The position numbers and the translations under genes were made by a program. The notes under the pieces are model-generated. The model saw only the letters and a list, made by a program, of their open reading frames with translations. It ran no database searches and was not told the DNA's origin. Of a stretch of DNA of 15,346 bases, positions 1-7,682 are shown in pieces. The stretch comes from Methanocalculaceae archaeon (GTDB lineage: Archaea; Halobacteriota; Methanomicrobia; Methanomicrobiales; Methanocorpusculaceae), in NCBI GenBank assembly GCA_031255895.1, contig JAIRRQ010000026.1, forward strand, positions 1 to 15,346, in the 5' to 3' direction. Every line of letters begins with the position of its first letter. The first letter of the stretch is position 1.

Positions 1-284
1 CGGCCGAAGATGTCGTCCACATAGGTAACCGACATTCCGAGCAGACGTTCCAACAGATCGGCATGGGCTTCTAGCGTTGTGAAATCCTCTTTTCCCGGAC
101 GACTCTGATGGGCAAGCACCACGATCTTCGCCTCTTCCAGCGCCTGAATGGTTGGAATGTGTTCCCTGAACCGTTTGTCGTCGAGGATGGTATTAGTCAA
201 TGGATCAATCGGCGAATTTAAATCAAGGCGAACAAGAACGGTTTTTCCGCGCGTTTCCACGTCGGTGAGCGTACCAAATTTCAT
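1..284 (-). CDS. pgk: Phosphoglycerate kinase, N-terminal part (cut by window edge)
   Basis: Reading the minus strand from an ATG at 284 gives MKFGTLTDVETRGKTVLVRL followed by DLNSPID, then an LAHQSRPGKEDFTTLE segment and a VTYVDDIFG segment. These are the N-terminal strand, the RxDxN substrate loop and the HxxRP loop of phosphoglycerate kinase. The enzyme interconverts 1,3-bisphosphoglycerate and 3-phosphoglycerate with ADP/ATP in the cytoplasm; in methanogens it mainly serves gluconeogenesis. About 94 residues of an expected roughly 400 are visible; the ATP-binding C-terminal lobe lies outside the window. The start is well supported by a strong Shine-Dalgarno just upstream. It is transcribed away from the plus-strand cluster that begins at 1580. 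The family call is firm. Confidence 0.95.
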   Translation of the reverse strand, partial: MKFGTLTDVETRGKTVLVRLDLNSPIDPLTNTILDDKRFREHIPTIQALEEAKIVVLAHQSRPGKEDFTTLEAHADLLERLLGMSVTYVDDIFG

Positions 285-290
285 AAAGTC

Positions 291-299
291 TGCCTCCTC
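291..299 (-). promoter_or_regulatory. Ribosome binding site of pgk
   Basis: The minus strand reads GAGGAGGCA here, six bases before the pgk ATG. It is a near-complete complement to the archaeal 16S rRNA 3' end (CACCUCCU) and fixes the pgk start at 284. Confidence 0.85.
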
Positions 300-357
300 T
301 TATCCAAGATTATCATAGAACAGCGATCACTCGTGGTTACAACGTTTCGTTATGAGA

Positions 358-366
358 ATATTAAAT
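358..366 (-). promoter_or_regulatory. Candidate box A (TATA) for pgk
   Basis: The minus strand reads ATTTAATAT. Transcription would start about 25 bases downstream, near 335, giving a leader of about 50 bases that contains the strong ribosome binding site. It is a plausible match by position and AT content, but the surroundings are AT-rich so chance is not excluded. Confidence 0.35.
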
Positions 367-1543
367 CCATCGAAGGAAAAATGTGCGAAGGTTTGGCAAG
401 TGATAAGTGTGGTTTTACTTGGAGTATCACGAATCGCATGTTTGTGGTTTGTTCATCGTTTTTTGGGATTGCATAGAACAGATGAGATTTCAAAGAACAG
501 TGTGGTGTCGCATTCTCTAAAACATTTTTCTGAAAAAAATTAATGAAATATCTTCTCCGTGTCACAGAGATTTTCATCTTTTGTGATGCTACAAAAGGAT
601 TTAGATGGTTAATTTTATTTGTGCTGTTTCTTCCAAAATCTGTTTGTTATATGAATAGTCACTATCGTTCATGGTGTATTCTTGATTCCTATACAAAAAT
701 ATTTAAATGTTTCTTTTGGTTATTTCGATCATTCATTCTCATCATCAGGGCATTAATGTGATGTAACCTCATTAGATCTGAAAATAAGTTCTTCAATTGT
801 TTCAAATTATGGTATGAATTGTTTGTACATTCTGAACAATCTCTCCATTTTTCCGTTTGTTTGTGAACATTTTACTCTGAAAAATATGTGGTCAATTTCC
901 TTTTCTCAGCTGGCTCTCTCGAATGCATATTCTGTATTTCCTGGGTAGTCTTTGGTATTCACACAGAACTTTGTTCCGCGATCGATAATATACTTGTCTT
1001 TTTCATAAATTTTTCTTGCAGCATTCACATTGGATCAAAAACTCTGCTGTTTCATAGGAAAATCCCTCCTGTAATTATCACACAACCCACATCATCAAAA
1101 ACGACGCAAATCTATTTTTTACTTTCTATTGCATTTGTTCGTGTTTGTTTTAGTACGAGTTCATATGGGCAAATGGATGATTTTCACCATGTTCGTAATA
1201 CATCCTGGTAAAGACGGTGAACCCTTCTTCGAGGATCAGGTTCGATCAAGCTTTCTTTCAGAAGAACGTGATGGATCGCGTGTTTTACAATTACTATCCC
1301 AAGATAAAAATAGAACTACAACTTGTATGTCTCGCAAGCTTCTAAACACTCAGTGAGCATTTCATCGAATGAGGCATCCCACGAGGTGGATGAATGAAAT
1401 CACCAGATTTCAAATGAAAATACTCATCATGGACTCATCGATCAGAAGACTCAGATCCAAATAATTTACCTCCAAAAATTCATTTTAGGTTGCAATCAAC
1501 AGAAAAGAGCATATCTTCCTCAAAAAATCATCACAAGGCTGAT

Positions 1544-1551
1544 GTATATTA
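1544..1551 (+). promoter_or_regulatory. Candidate box A for the seven-gene cluster
   Basis: The sequence GTATATTA lies about 29-36 bases before the ATG at 1580. The archaeal spacing from box A to the transcription start (about 22-27 bases) would put the start within a few bases of the ATG, so the first gene would be read from a leaderless or nearly leaderless message. This agrees with the lack of a Shine-Dalgarno before 1580. Confidence 0.4.
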
Positions 1552-1579
1552 CCCACCGCATCCAATATTACTTTTGCAA

Positions 1580-1873
1580 ATGTATCTCAAAATACACAAT
1601 GTTCTTGGTCATGGTAAAATTATTGCCGTCTGCGATCGCGAGCTCCTTAACACCACCATTACGTGCTCCACCTGTGACATCATCATAGACCACAGTTTTT
1701 ATGGTGATATTATCGCGAGTGATTCTGAGGTCATTGCCGCTATCTCCTCCTCAATCAGCGCTAATCTCATCGGAAAACGCGTCTGCAATCTTGCTATTTC
1801 CTCCGGATTTATCGATAAAAAATCTTGTATCATGATAGGCGACATACCCCATGCCCAGATCTACGGACTCTGA
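1580..1873 (+). CDS. DUF424 family protein
   Basis: This is a 97-residue protein of the archaeal DUF424 family, found by its family-like outline: an opening MYLKIH strand, an IAVCDRELL segment (residues 15-23), a HSFYGD turn (38-43), an ISANLIGKR segment (59-67) and a closing IGDIPHAQIYGL (86-97). Its biochemical role is not established; the gene is often found beside translation and ribosome-biogenesis genes, and here it is followed after two bases by NMD3. The frame could be extended upstream to a TTG at 1490, but the added 30 residues look non-coding and family members start at MYLKIH, so ATG 1580 is chosen. Extra cysteines at 18, 29, 32, 69 and 83 are noticeable, but I cannot say whether they bind metal. 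Family call fairly sure, function unknown. Confidence 0.85.
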   Translation: MYLKIHNVLGHGKIIAVCDRELLNTTITCSTCDIIIDHSFYGDIIASDSEVIAAISSSISANLIGKRVCNLAISSGFIDKKSCIMIGDIPHAQIYGL

Positions 1874-1875
1874 TC

Positions 1876-2970
1876 ATGACTCTCACCTCAGGTTTCTGCC
1901 CAAAATGTGGAGTTTTTAGCAAAAATGGAGAATTATGTGGGAATTGCCGCGTTAAAGACATAGTTTGCGTTACCATTCTGCCTCGCGTTGAATGTATCTG
2001 CTGTCCTAATTGTGGCTCCATCAAAACCGCTGGCATCTGGAGTGATTGCCTCGTCAAGCGCGACGAACTCGCCTATAACCTCATAAATTCTGCAATGTCT
2101 ATCCACAACGACGTCAAGAACATCCAGAAAAACATCCATATCGTTGATATCAGTGCGAATCGTTCCATTGCAACCGTTTTTGTATCCGGCACCCTTTACG
2201 ACGTTCCTTTCGACATTTCCCAAAAAGTCAAAATCGTCTGGGTACGCGAACAATGCAACCGCTGTTGCCGAATTTCTGGGGGTTACTACGAAGGTGTCAT
2301 TCAGGTACGTGCAACCGGTAGAAAACCAACATCCTTCGAACTCAATCGTGCAGCAGAAATCGCATATCAGGTAGAAAATAGGCTACAAACTGCTGGCGAT
2401 CGTCTATCGTTTGTCTCTGACATCGACGAACAAAAGGACGGTATCGACATTATCTTCAGTTCCCATACTATAGGTAGCGTAATCTCCCATGACATCTGCG
2501 GAGCACTCGGTGGATCCTTCACCACCCATCCCAAACTCGTCGGTGAAAAAGCTGGTATCAAACTCTACCGCGTTACTTACTCTATTCGTCTCCCTCGTTT
2601 TTCCTGCGGGGACATCATCAAGCATGGTCATGGTTATTTCCACATTTTCCGCCAGATCAAAGATATGCTCTTTGTTCATGACCTTGCAACTGATCAGTCC
2701 CACAATTTCCGGGAAAAAGACAGTGACGTCTTCATTGCGAACATCCACTCAGCAGAACCAATCCCCGTCGTGTACCGCGATGCAGGCGTTCTTGGAATTC
2801 TCGACCCTGTGACTCAAGAAATCAGCGAAATTCCAGATTACGCATGGATAAAAGCTGACGCCGGAGACACTATTCTTGTCGTCCGCGATCACGATACCAT
2901 CATAATCACAGGTAAAATTGATGAAAATACGCAAAATATCGATGAATCGGCTACCGAAACTCGGGTCTGA
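1876..2970 (+). CDS. nmd3: NMD3 family protein (archaeal ribosome-associated factor)
   Basis: The 364-residue product matches archaeal NMD3, the homologue of the eukaryotic 60S export adaptor. The N-terminal zinc region is visible: FCPKCG (C8, C11) with CGNC (C21, C24) forms one site, and CPNCG (C43, C46) with QCNRCC (C127, C130) forms a second, split site. The RISGGYYEGVIQVRA segment (132-146) is a strong family signature. The C-terminal half, with mixed beta strands and a final acidic tail, fits the NMD3 OB and SH3-like domains. Archaea lack a nucleus, so the role is inferred to be large-subunit assembly or recycling rather than export. The ATG at 1876 follows the DUF424 stop by two bases. 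A further in-frame ATG at 1825 would overlap DUF424 and add residues unlike NMD3. The 3' end overlaps the next gene by 50 bases. Confidence 0.93.
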   Translation: MTLTSGFCPKCGVFSKNGELCGNCRVKDIVCVTILPRVECICCPNCGSIKTAGIWSDCLVKRDELAYNLINSAMSIHNDVKNIQKNIHIVDISANRSIATVFVSGTLYDVPFDISQKVKIVWVREQCNRCCRISGGYYEGVIQVRATGRKPTSFELNRAAEIAYQVENRLQTAGDRLSFVSDIDEQKDGIDIIFSSHTIGSVISHDICGALGGSFTTHPKLVGEKAGIKLYRVTYSIRLPRFSCGDIIKHGHGYFHIFRQIKDMLFVHDLATDQSHNFREKDSDVFIANIHSAEPIPVVYRDAGVLGILDPVTQEISEIPDYAWIKADAGDTILVVRDHDTIIITGKIDENTQNIDESATETRV

Positions 2971-3790
2971 ACCATGGGTTGATCAGACTCGCAGACCTTA
3001 TTGCCATGGCGAGTATGCCTACGTTCCAGTCAGGGTTGGTTTCTCTTTCGATCTTGATCTTCCTGAACGAAAACCCTACACAGGCCCTGGTTATCAGCAA
3101 CTTGGCGATACTCTTCTCTTGCATGGTGCTGTTCCGACAAAAAGCCAACTCCAAAATCTCATTGCATGGAAACATCCAGCCTGCATCCTCCATCTCAATC
3201 ATCATGATGGTGTCATGCGACTACCTGACGTTTCCATTCTCTACGGAATTCCTCACGATGTCACATTCCGTGAAATTGGCATAATTTACACTATTAATCC
3301 TGCAAAAATCATGTTTTCACAAGGAAATCGCGTCGAAAAACAACGAATCAGATCTCTCATACGTCCAGGAGAAACTGTTGCAGACATGTTCGCCGGCATC
3401 GGTTATTTCACCCTATCCGCTGCAATTGCCGGAGCACGCGTCCACGCAATGGAGATCAATCCTGTTTCCTGCGCATATCTCCGAAAAAATACTGAAACAA
3501 ATGGCGTTGCCGATGTCATCACCATTGACTGCGGTGACTGCACAACCCATCTTGACGGACCTTACGATCGCATCCTCATGGGACATTTCGACGCTCTGGA
3601 CTTTTTTACAACAGCTCTTTCCCATGCAGAATCCGGCACCTTCCTCCATGTTCATGGCATTGGCAATCGTACCAAAGATATTGAAGATATCTTACAAGGA
3701 GCAGATTTTAGATATTCTCTCAGCGAACATAGAGTGAAAAAATACGCAAACCACACATGGCACTGCGTATGGGATGTAGAACTCAAATGA
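2921..3790 (+). CDS. taw2: Taw2-like tRNA(Phe) wyosine aminocarboxypropyltransferase (Trm5/TYW2 family)
   Basis: This 289-residue protein has a class I SAM-binding fold of the Trm5/TYW2 family. Visible motifs are MFSQGN (131-136), the SAM loop DMFAGIGYFTLSAA (155-168), the acidic AMEINP (176-181) and LMGHFDALDFF (219-229). Trm5, which makes m1G37, carries an NLP motif at the last place; here it is MG, as in TYW2/Taw2. Known Taw2 enzymes transfer the 3-amino-3-carboxypropyl group of SAM to 4-demethylwyosine at tRNA(Phe) position 37, which limits frameshifting. Start: a TTG at 2918 and ATGs at 2921 and 2942 are possible; ATG 2921 follows AGGT at a fair spacing and is preferred, giving a 50-base overlap with nmd3. 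The stop overlaps the coaBC start as ATGA. An alternative is a related SAM methyltransferase; the missing NLP makes Trm5 unlikely. Confidence 0.8.
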   Translation: MKIRKISMNRLPKLGSEPWVDQTRRPYCHGEYAYVPVRVGFSFDLDLPERKPYTGPGYQQLGDTLLLHGAVPTKSQLQNLIAWKHPACILHLNHHDGVMRLPDVSILYGIPHDVTFREIGIIYTINPAKIMFSQGNRVEKQRIRSLIRPGETVADMFAGIGYFTLSAAIAGARVHAMEINPVSCAYLRKNTETNGVADVITIDCGDCTTHLDGPYDRILMGHFDALDFFTTALSHAESGTFLHVHGIGNRTKDIEDILQGADFRYSLSEHRVKKYANHTWHCVWDVELK

Positions 3791-4932
3791 ACCGGACGCT
3801 TGGACACAAACGCATCGTACTTGCCGTAACTGGAAGTATTGCAGCTGTTGAGACGATCAAACTTGCCAACGAATTGCGGCGCCGTGGTGCCGCAGTCACG
3901 GGCATCCTCAGTCCAGCAGCAAGTGGCATCATTCACGAAAATTCTCTTTCCTACGCCTGTGCTGAACCTGCCCTTACTAAAATAACAGGCATGGTCGAAC
4001 ACATCCTGTACTGCGGTGAAGGAGGGCTTGCCGATCTCCTTTTAATCGCGCCTGCAACAGCAAACACCATTGGCAAAATCGCCTGTGGTATTGACGACAC
4101 CATTGTAACCACCTTTGCTACTACTGCGCTCGGTCGAGGAATGCCAGTCGCTATAGTACCAGCCATGCATGAATCGATGTACCGCCACCCAGCTGTTATC
4201 AAAAATCTCGAAACTCTTCGCGCCATGCATGTCATCATTATTCCCCCTCGATTAGAAGAAAAAAAGGCAAAAATTGCTGACATTGAAGAGATATGCCTCT
4301 ATGTTGAACGTGCTCTCTCACAGCGTCCGCTTGTCGGAAAACGCGTCCTCATCACCAGCGGCTCCTGCCGCGAAGAACTCGATGATGTCCGCGTCCTCAC
4401 CACTCGATCCAGTGGAACAATGGGAAGGGCTCTTGCTCTAGAAGCGTTCCGTCTCGGGGCAGATGTCACCGTAGTTTCCAACATAGTCGCGCACGGTACA
4501 GTTCCGTGTGTTCGAAACATCAACATCAGCTCTGCCCAACAAATGCATGATGCGATCTTGCGTGAGGTAGAAGAACACAAGCCAAACATTTATCTCAGCG
4601 CCGCTGCAATCTCGGACTTCGCGCCGTTACGATTATCTGGAAAAATTCAGAGTGGTAATCCTTGCACTATTTCTCTTCATCCTTTACCAAAGCTCATCAG
4701 TCGCCTCTTCGGAAAGGGAATCAAAATTGTCGGATTTAAACTCGGTGAAAACGCAGAAATCGAGGCAAAAAAACTTCTCAAAGAGAATGATATCGTTCTT
4801 GTCGCAGCGAATCATTCGGTTGTTATGGGTGCGTCTGTAGGCGAGTACCTGCTTATGAATAAATCTGGTAACAGAATAGTTTCAGGAACAAAAACCGAAA
4901 TTGCACGTGAACTATGGAACGAACTGCTGTAG
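3787..4932 (+). CDS. coaBC: Bifunctional phosphopantothenoylcysteine decarboxylase / phosphopantothenate-cysteine ligase
   Basis: The 381-residue product has the two-domain CoaBC (Dfp) layout and makes 4'-phosphopantetheine from 4'-phosphopantothenate and cysteine in coenzyme A synthesis. The flavoprotein CoaC half (about 1-180) shows VTGSIAA (14-20), the catalytic-type histidine in MVEH (H72), PATANTIGK (89-97, the PASANT motif) and PAMHESMY (125-132). The bacterial flap with a catalytic cysteine is replaced by PPRLEEKKAKIAD (153-165); this appears usual in archaeal members. The CoaB half (about 181-381) shows ITSGSCRE (189-196), TTRSSGTMG (205-213), SAAAISDF (271-278), a GKIQS lysine near 286 and VGFKLG (315-320). 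The start is the ATG overlapping the taw2 stop. The last 19 bases overlap the pantoate kinase gene, which supplies its substrate pathway. Confidence 0.95.
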   Translation: MNRTLGHKRIVLAVTGSIAAVETIKLANELRRRGAAVTGILSPAASGIIHENSLSYACAEPALTKITGMVEHILYCGEGGLADLLLIAPATANTIGKIACGIDDTIVTTFATTALGRGMPVAIVPAMHESMYRHPAVIKNLETLRAMHVIIIPPRLEEKKAKIADIEEICLYVERALSQRPLVGKRVLITSGSCREELDDVRVLTTRSSGTMGRALALEAFRLGADVTVVSNIVAHGTVPCVRNINISSAQQMHDAILREVEEHKPNIYLSAAAISDFAPLRLSGKIQSGNPCTISLHPLPKLISRLFGKGIKIVGFKLGENAEIEAKKLLKENDIVLVAANHSVVMGASVGEYLLMNKSGNRIVSGTKTEIARELWNELL

Positions 4933-5765
4933 CATTTGCCCCTGGCCACATTTCCGGGTACTTCCGGCGCATTGACGGCGACACTCTCTCTACCACTGGT
5001 AGCTGTGGCGCAGGTCTTGTTATTGACCACGGTGTTACTGCTACCATCCGATCTGCGGACCGCACCTCGGTTGTCATTATGGATCATTCCCCCTCTGGAA
5101 ATCCACTGATTCGCTATGGCTCCGTTCTCCTCGAAGAACTCCTTAATGATATCGGCGTCTCTGCCACTGTCGCAACGGTTGCGGATCTCCCCATTGGTGC
5201 GGGATTCGGTATGAGTGCCGCTGCAATCCTCGCTACTCTTACCGCTGCAAACACTGTATTTGACCTCAATCTCACGGAACGTGACATTGCCGAACGTGCT
5301 CACATCTTCGAGGTATCCCACAACACTGGTCTTGGTGACGTTGCTGCTGCGGTTGGAGGCGGGCTTGTCGTCCGCACCGCCTCTGGTATAGCAGGTGTTG
5401 CGACGCGAATATTTTCGAACGTTGATCTTTGTACCGTCACCCTCGGATCTATATTCACATCCGATGTCATCAATTCATCTGAACAGATGAGGAAAGTTTC
5501 TGCTGCGTTTCCAAACCTTACCCCGAAAAACCTCCGGGAGTTCATGCAAAACTCCCGGAAGTTTGCCGAAGCAAGCGATCTTATTCCGAACAAAATTCGT
5601 CCAATTCTCACTGCCTGCGACGACGCCGGAATCCAAGCAAGTATGACAATGCTCGGCTGTGGTGTATTTGCCGCAGGCAGAGATGCTCGTAATATCCTTG
5701 CCAAATTCGGGAGAACCGTTCCACTGAAAATCTGCCCTCATGGCCCAATGCTACTGAAAATTTAA
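4914..5765 (+). CDS. Pantoate kinase (GHMP family)
   Basis: This 283-residue GHMP-family kinase matches archaeal pantoate kinase (PoK), which phosphorylates pantoate with ATP to 4-phosphopantoate, the first archaea-specific step of coenzyme A synthesis. N-terminal AFAPGHISGYF (7-17) is the family opening; the GHMP phosphate loop is LPIGAGFGMSAAA (92-104); SHNTGLGDVAA (135-145) follows, with an aspartate at 142 placed where GHMP kinases have an active-site residue; LGCGVFAAG near the C-terminus is the third motif. Mevalonate and homoserine kinases share the fold, but the neighbours (CoaBC upstream, phosphopantothenate synthetase downstream) decide the substrate. The ATG at 4914 lies inside the end of coaBC (19-base overlap), and the stop is one base before the next ATG, as expected of translational coupling. 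Confidence 0.93.
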   Translation: MERTAVAFAPGHISGYFRRIDGDTLSTTGSCGAGLVIDHGVTATIRSADRTSVVIMDHSPSGNPLIRYGSVLLEELLNDIGVSATVATVADLPIGAGFGMSAAAILATLTAANTVFDLNLTERDIAERAHIFEVSHNTGLGDVAAAVGGGLVVRTASGIAGVATRIFSNVDLCTVTLGSIFTSDVINSSEQMRKVSAAFPNLTPKNLREFMQNSRKFAEASDLIPNKIRPILTACDDAGIQASMTMLGCGVFAAGRDARNILAKFGRTVPLKICPHGPMLLKI

Positions 5766-5766
5766 T

Positions 5767-6507
5767 ATGTCGGACATCCCTCTAAACCACCCAAGATATA
5801 AATCGCTCGTCACCAGAAAACGGCTTGCAGACTACGCTCTCGCAGGTGTTGTCTCCATGGAAGGACTCACATCCCACGGACGTGGTGAAGCTTTCGACTA
5901 CCTGGTCGGAGAAAAAACTCTTAAAACAGCTCTTGAGGCAGAAAAACTTGCTGCCTGTGTTTTTCTTGCTGCGTCACATCCTGTGTTTTCTGTCAACGGC
6001 AACACCGCAATCCTCGCAACAGAAGAGATTGCCGAACTTCAGAAAGTCACAAACTGCGAAGTAGAGATCAACCTCTTCCACCGCACTGAAGAACGCATCG
6101 AAAAAATAATCACGATTTTGGAAAAAGCAGGTGTTATCGTCTCATGCGGCCCGGTCGAACGATGTATCCCACTTCCGCACGATCGCGGTCTTTGCCGCCC
6201 AAATGGTATTGGCTCGGCTGATGTCATCTTGGTCCCTCTAGAGGATGGTGATCGCTGCGAAGCGTTGGTTGCTATGGGAAAGATTGTCATCACCATTGAC
6301 CTCAATCCCCTTGATCGTACTTCCAAAACAGCTACTATTCCAATCATCGATGAAGTCACCCGCGCTCTCCCAAACATCACCGCAGAGTGTAGGAGGATCA
6401 AAACAACGGGAAAAATCCCGAAAATGCCTGCATCCTTTGACGGAGATTACTATCTCAAAGGAGCTGTTGATGCCATTTTGGAGAATCTTGCACATGCTCT
6501 GGACTGA
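5767..6507 (+). CDS. 4-phosphopantoate-beta-alanine ligase (phosphopantothenate synthetase, DUF137)
   Basis: The 246-residue product is archaeal phosphopantothenate synthetase (PPS), which joins 4-phosphopantoate and beta-alanine with ATP to give 4'-phosphopantothenate. Together with pantoate kinase it replaces the bacterial PanC/PanK pair. Recognisable pieces are HPRYKSLVTRKRLADYA (8-24), EGLTSHGRGEAFDYLVGE (32-49), VSVNGNTAILA-type strand (about 75-84), HRTEERIEKI (105-114), the LCRPNGIGSADVILVPLEDG region (142-161) and DLNPLDRTSKTATIPIIDE (178-196, the nucleotide and phosphate region). Length is near the family norm. It begins one base after the pantoate kinase stop and overlaps the next gene by 14 bases. 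It feeds its product to CoaBC two genes upstream. Confidence 0.94.
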   Translation: MSDIPLNHPRYKSLVTRKRLADYALAGVVSMEGLTSHGRGEAFDYLVGEKTLKTALEAEKLAACVFLAASHPVFSVNGNTAILATEEIAELQKVTNCEVEINLFHRTEERIEKIITILEKAGVIVSCGPVERCIPLPHDRGLCRPNGIGSADVILVPLEDGDRCEALVAMGKIVITIDLNPLDRTSKTATIPIIDEVTRALPNITAECRRIKTTGKIPKMPASFDGDYYLKGAVDAILENLAHALD

Positions 6508-7486
6508 AAAATACCGCCCGAAGACTTTCGACAAAATCCTCGGACAGGAACCATCCGTTCTCCAGCTGAAATCCTACGCGGCAAATTTTAACCTCCCGCA
6601 TCTCATGATCATCGGAAGATCCGGTTGTGGAAAATCTACATGTCTTGATGCATTTTCGAGAGAATTTTACCAAGAATTTGCTGAAGAAAACACCACAATT
6701 TTTCCAGTTTCCACGATGTTTTCCCAGGGACACGCTTATTTCTCCGAAAATGATCGATTTGCTACTCTCTATCAGAAGGACAAATCAATTCTTGCGAATT
6801 TCAAATATATCGTAAAATGGCATGCCTCGCTCAAACCTCTATCTGCTGAATTTCGACTGATCGTTTTTGACGGTGCTGATGATTTGTCCAAAGATGCCCA
6901 GGCAGCTTTGCGCCGGATCATGGAGAAACACAGCCGTACCTGCAGATTTATTTTTGTGGTAAATTCCGTTAGTTCCATCATCGCCCCGATTCGTTCTCGT
7001 TGCGTTCCACTCTCCTTCCTGCCGATAGATTACGACTTGATGCGAAAACGATTACTGGACATTCTGGTTTGCGAAGGTGTGTTAGGCACAATTTCCGAGG
7101 AAAACCTGGATATGCTAATTTTCTGTTCGAACGGTGACCTCCGTCTTGCCCTGGTCTGGTTGGAGTTGATGGTGTTACACGGCGTTGCCAATCTTGCCGA
7201 ATTGTCCGATACGAAGACTGGAACTCTAGCACGTGCTGTTGTCATCGCCTGCCAACGCGGCGATGAGGATAATGCACGGAAGATAGTAGAAAATCTGATG
7301 ATCGAGTATGGCCTTTCAGGTTCAGCAGTTCTCGGTCTTATCCGCCAGGAGCTTCATGATGTTTTGACCCCTGATACTGCACTGCTGCTTTCTGATGCCG
7401 ATCTCTCGATTTGTGCTGGATCCAATGAGTATTTGCAGATAAATTGGTTTGTTTCACAACTTTGCGGGGAACTGATGCAATCATAA
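6494..7486 (+). CDS. Replication factor C small-subunit-like AAA+ protein with altered Walker B
   Basis: The 330-residue product opens with MLWTEKYRPKTFDKILGQE, the RFC box II of clamp-loader subunits. Walker A is GRSGCGKST (41-49). Sensor 1 lies in FVVNSVSSIIAPI (154-166), the SRC arginine finger at 168-170 and the sensor 2 arginine in GDLRLA (214-219). Walker B reads LIVFDGADD (122-130): the family's DEAD box has become DGAD, so the glutamate that activates water is a glycine at 127. The stretch between Walker A and B is longer than in standard small subunits, and the usual NASDERG motif is replaced by PVSTMFSQGHAYFSEND (71-87). It probably works as a specialised second subunit in the loader that places PCNA on DNA; ATP binding and the arginine finger look kept, hydrolysis doubtful. 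The ATG at 6494 overlaps the PPS stop by 14 bases. A diverged paralogue is the best reading, and the standard rfcS gene should lie elsewhere. Confidence 0.85.
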   Translation: MLWTEKYRPKTFDKILGQEPSVLQLKSYAANFNLPHLMIIGRSGCGKSTCLDAFSREFYQEFAEENTTIFPVSTMFSQGHAYFSENDRFATLYQKDKSILANFKYIVKWHASLKPLSAEFRLIVFDGADDLSKDAQAALRRIMEKHSRTCRFIFVVNSVSSIIAPIRSRCVPLSFLPIDYDLMRKRLLDILVCEGVLGTISEENLDMLIFCSNGDLRLALVWLELMVLHGVANLAELSDTKTGTLARAVVIACQRGDEDNARKIVENLMIEYGLSGSAVLGLIRQELHDVLTPDTALLLSDADLSICAGSNEYLQINWFVSQLCGELMQS

Positions 7487-7491
7487 TTTTT
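7487..7491 (+). terminator. Candidate oligo-T terminator after the seven-gene cluster
   Basis: Five Ts directly follow the TAA stop of the RFC-like gene. Archaeal termination often needs only a T-run. A very similar stop-plus-T5 arrangement follows primase at 11278-11282. Weak evidence. Confidence 0.3.
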
Positions 7492-7610
7492 GTCACTCTT
7501 GTACTACTATGCTATAATGGGCGTTGAGTTGGTTTTTTGGATGAACTGTGATAACAGGTACTGGTAGATTAGTGCAAGGCACTCTATATGATCCAGCCAA
7601 ATACAAACAA

Positions 7611-7682
7611 TCATCCGGATCACTGTTCTATTGGTTAGTTTGCATTTTTCTGTCGTTCAGGTTGCGTCAACATGCCGTATTG
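7611..7682. repeat. Diverged intergenic repeat, copy A
   Basis: Aligns without gaps to 11378-11449: 50 of 72 bases match by hand count, and 39 of the 51 bases at 7632-7682. The best-kept blocks are TGGTT, GTT, GCATTT, CTGT, GTTG, GTCAA and TATTG. Differences are spread over all three codon positions in the plus frames. In one minus-strand frame both copies give a similar peptide (I-x-x-H/Y-V/I-D-A/T-T-x-T-T-x-K-C), with stop codons in each. Most likely a decayed shared element. Confidence 0.5.

Larger units (their letters stand above)
285..1579. other. Long gene-poor, AT-rich spacer with coding-like scraps
   Basis: Apart from the pgk leader I find no gene I can defend in these 1.3 kb. Reading frames of 60-107 codons exist but have odd composition (strings of F, S, C and I), no ribosome binding site and no recognisable motif. 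Two places look more like old coding sequence. On the minus strand 906-1028 gives a 40-residue peptide from a GTG with a protein-like stretch (YIIDRGTKFCVNTKDYPGN), ending in TGA. Minus-strand 1184-1399 is open for 72 codons except for one internal TAG, while the plus strand of the same place (1165-1356) is also open. I recognise none of them. No tRNA or hairpin terminator was seen. Confidence 0.6.

Noticed and set aside
352..761. Two plus-strand frames of 63 and 72 codons and an opposite frame
   Set aside because: AT-rich, F/C/W-rich translations, no ribosome binding site and no family resemblance; best read as spacer.
888..1211. 107-codon plus-strand frame
   Set aside because: Low-complexity hydrophobic composition; the opposite strand at 906-1028 looks more protein-like.
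1490..1579. Upstream TTG start for the DUF424 protein
   Set aside because: The added 30 residues do not fit the family, whose members start at the MYLKIH strand.
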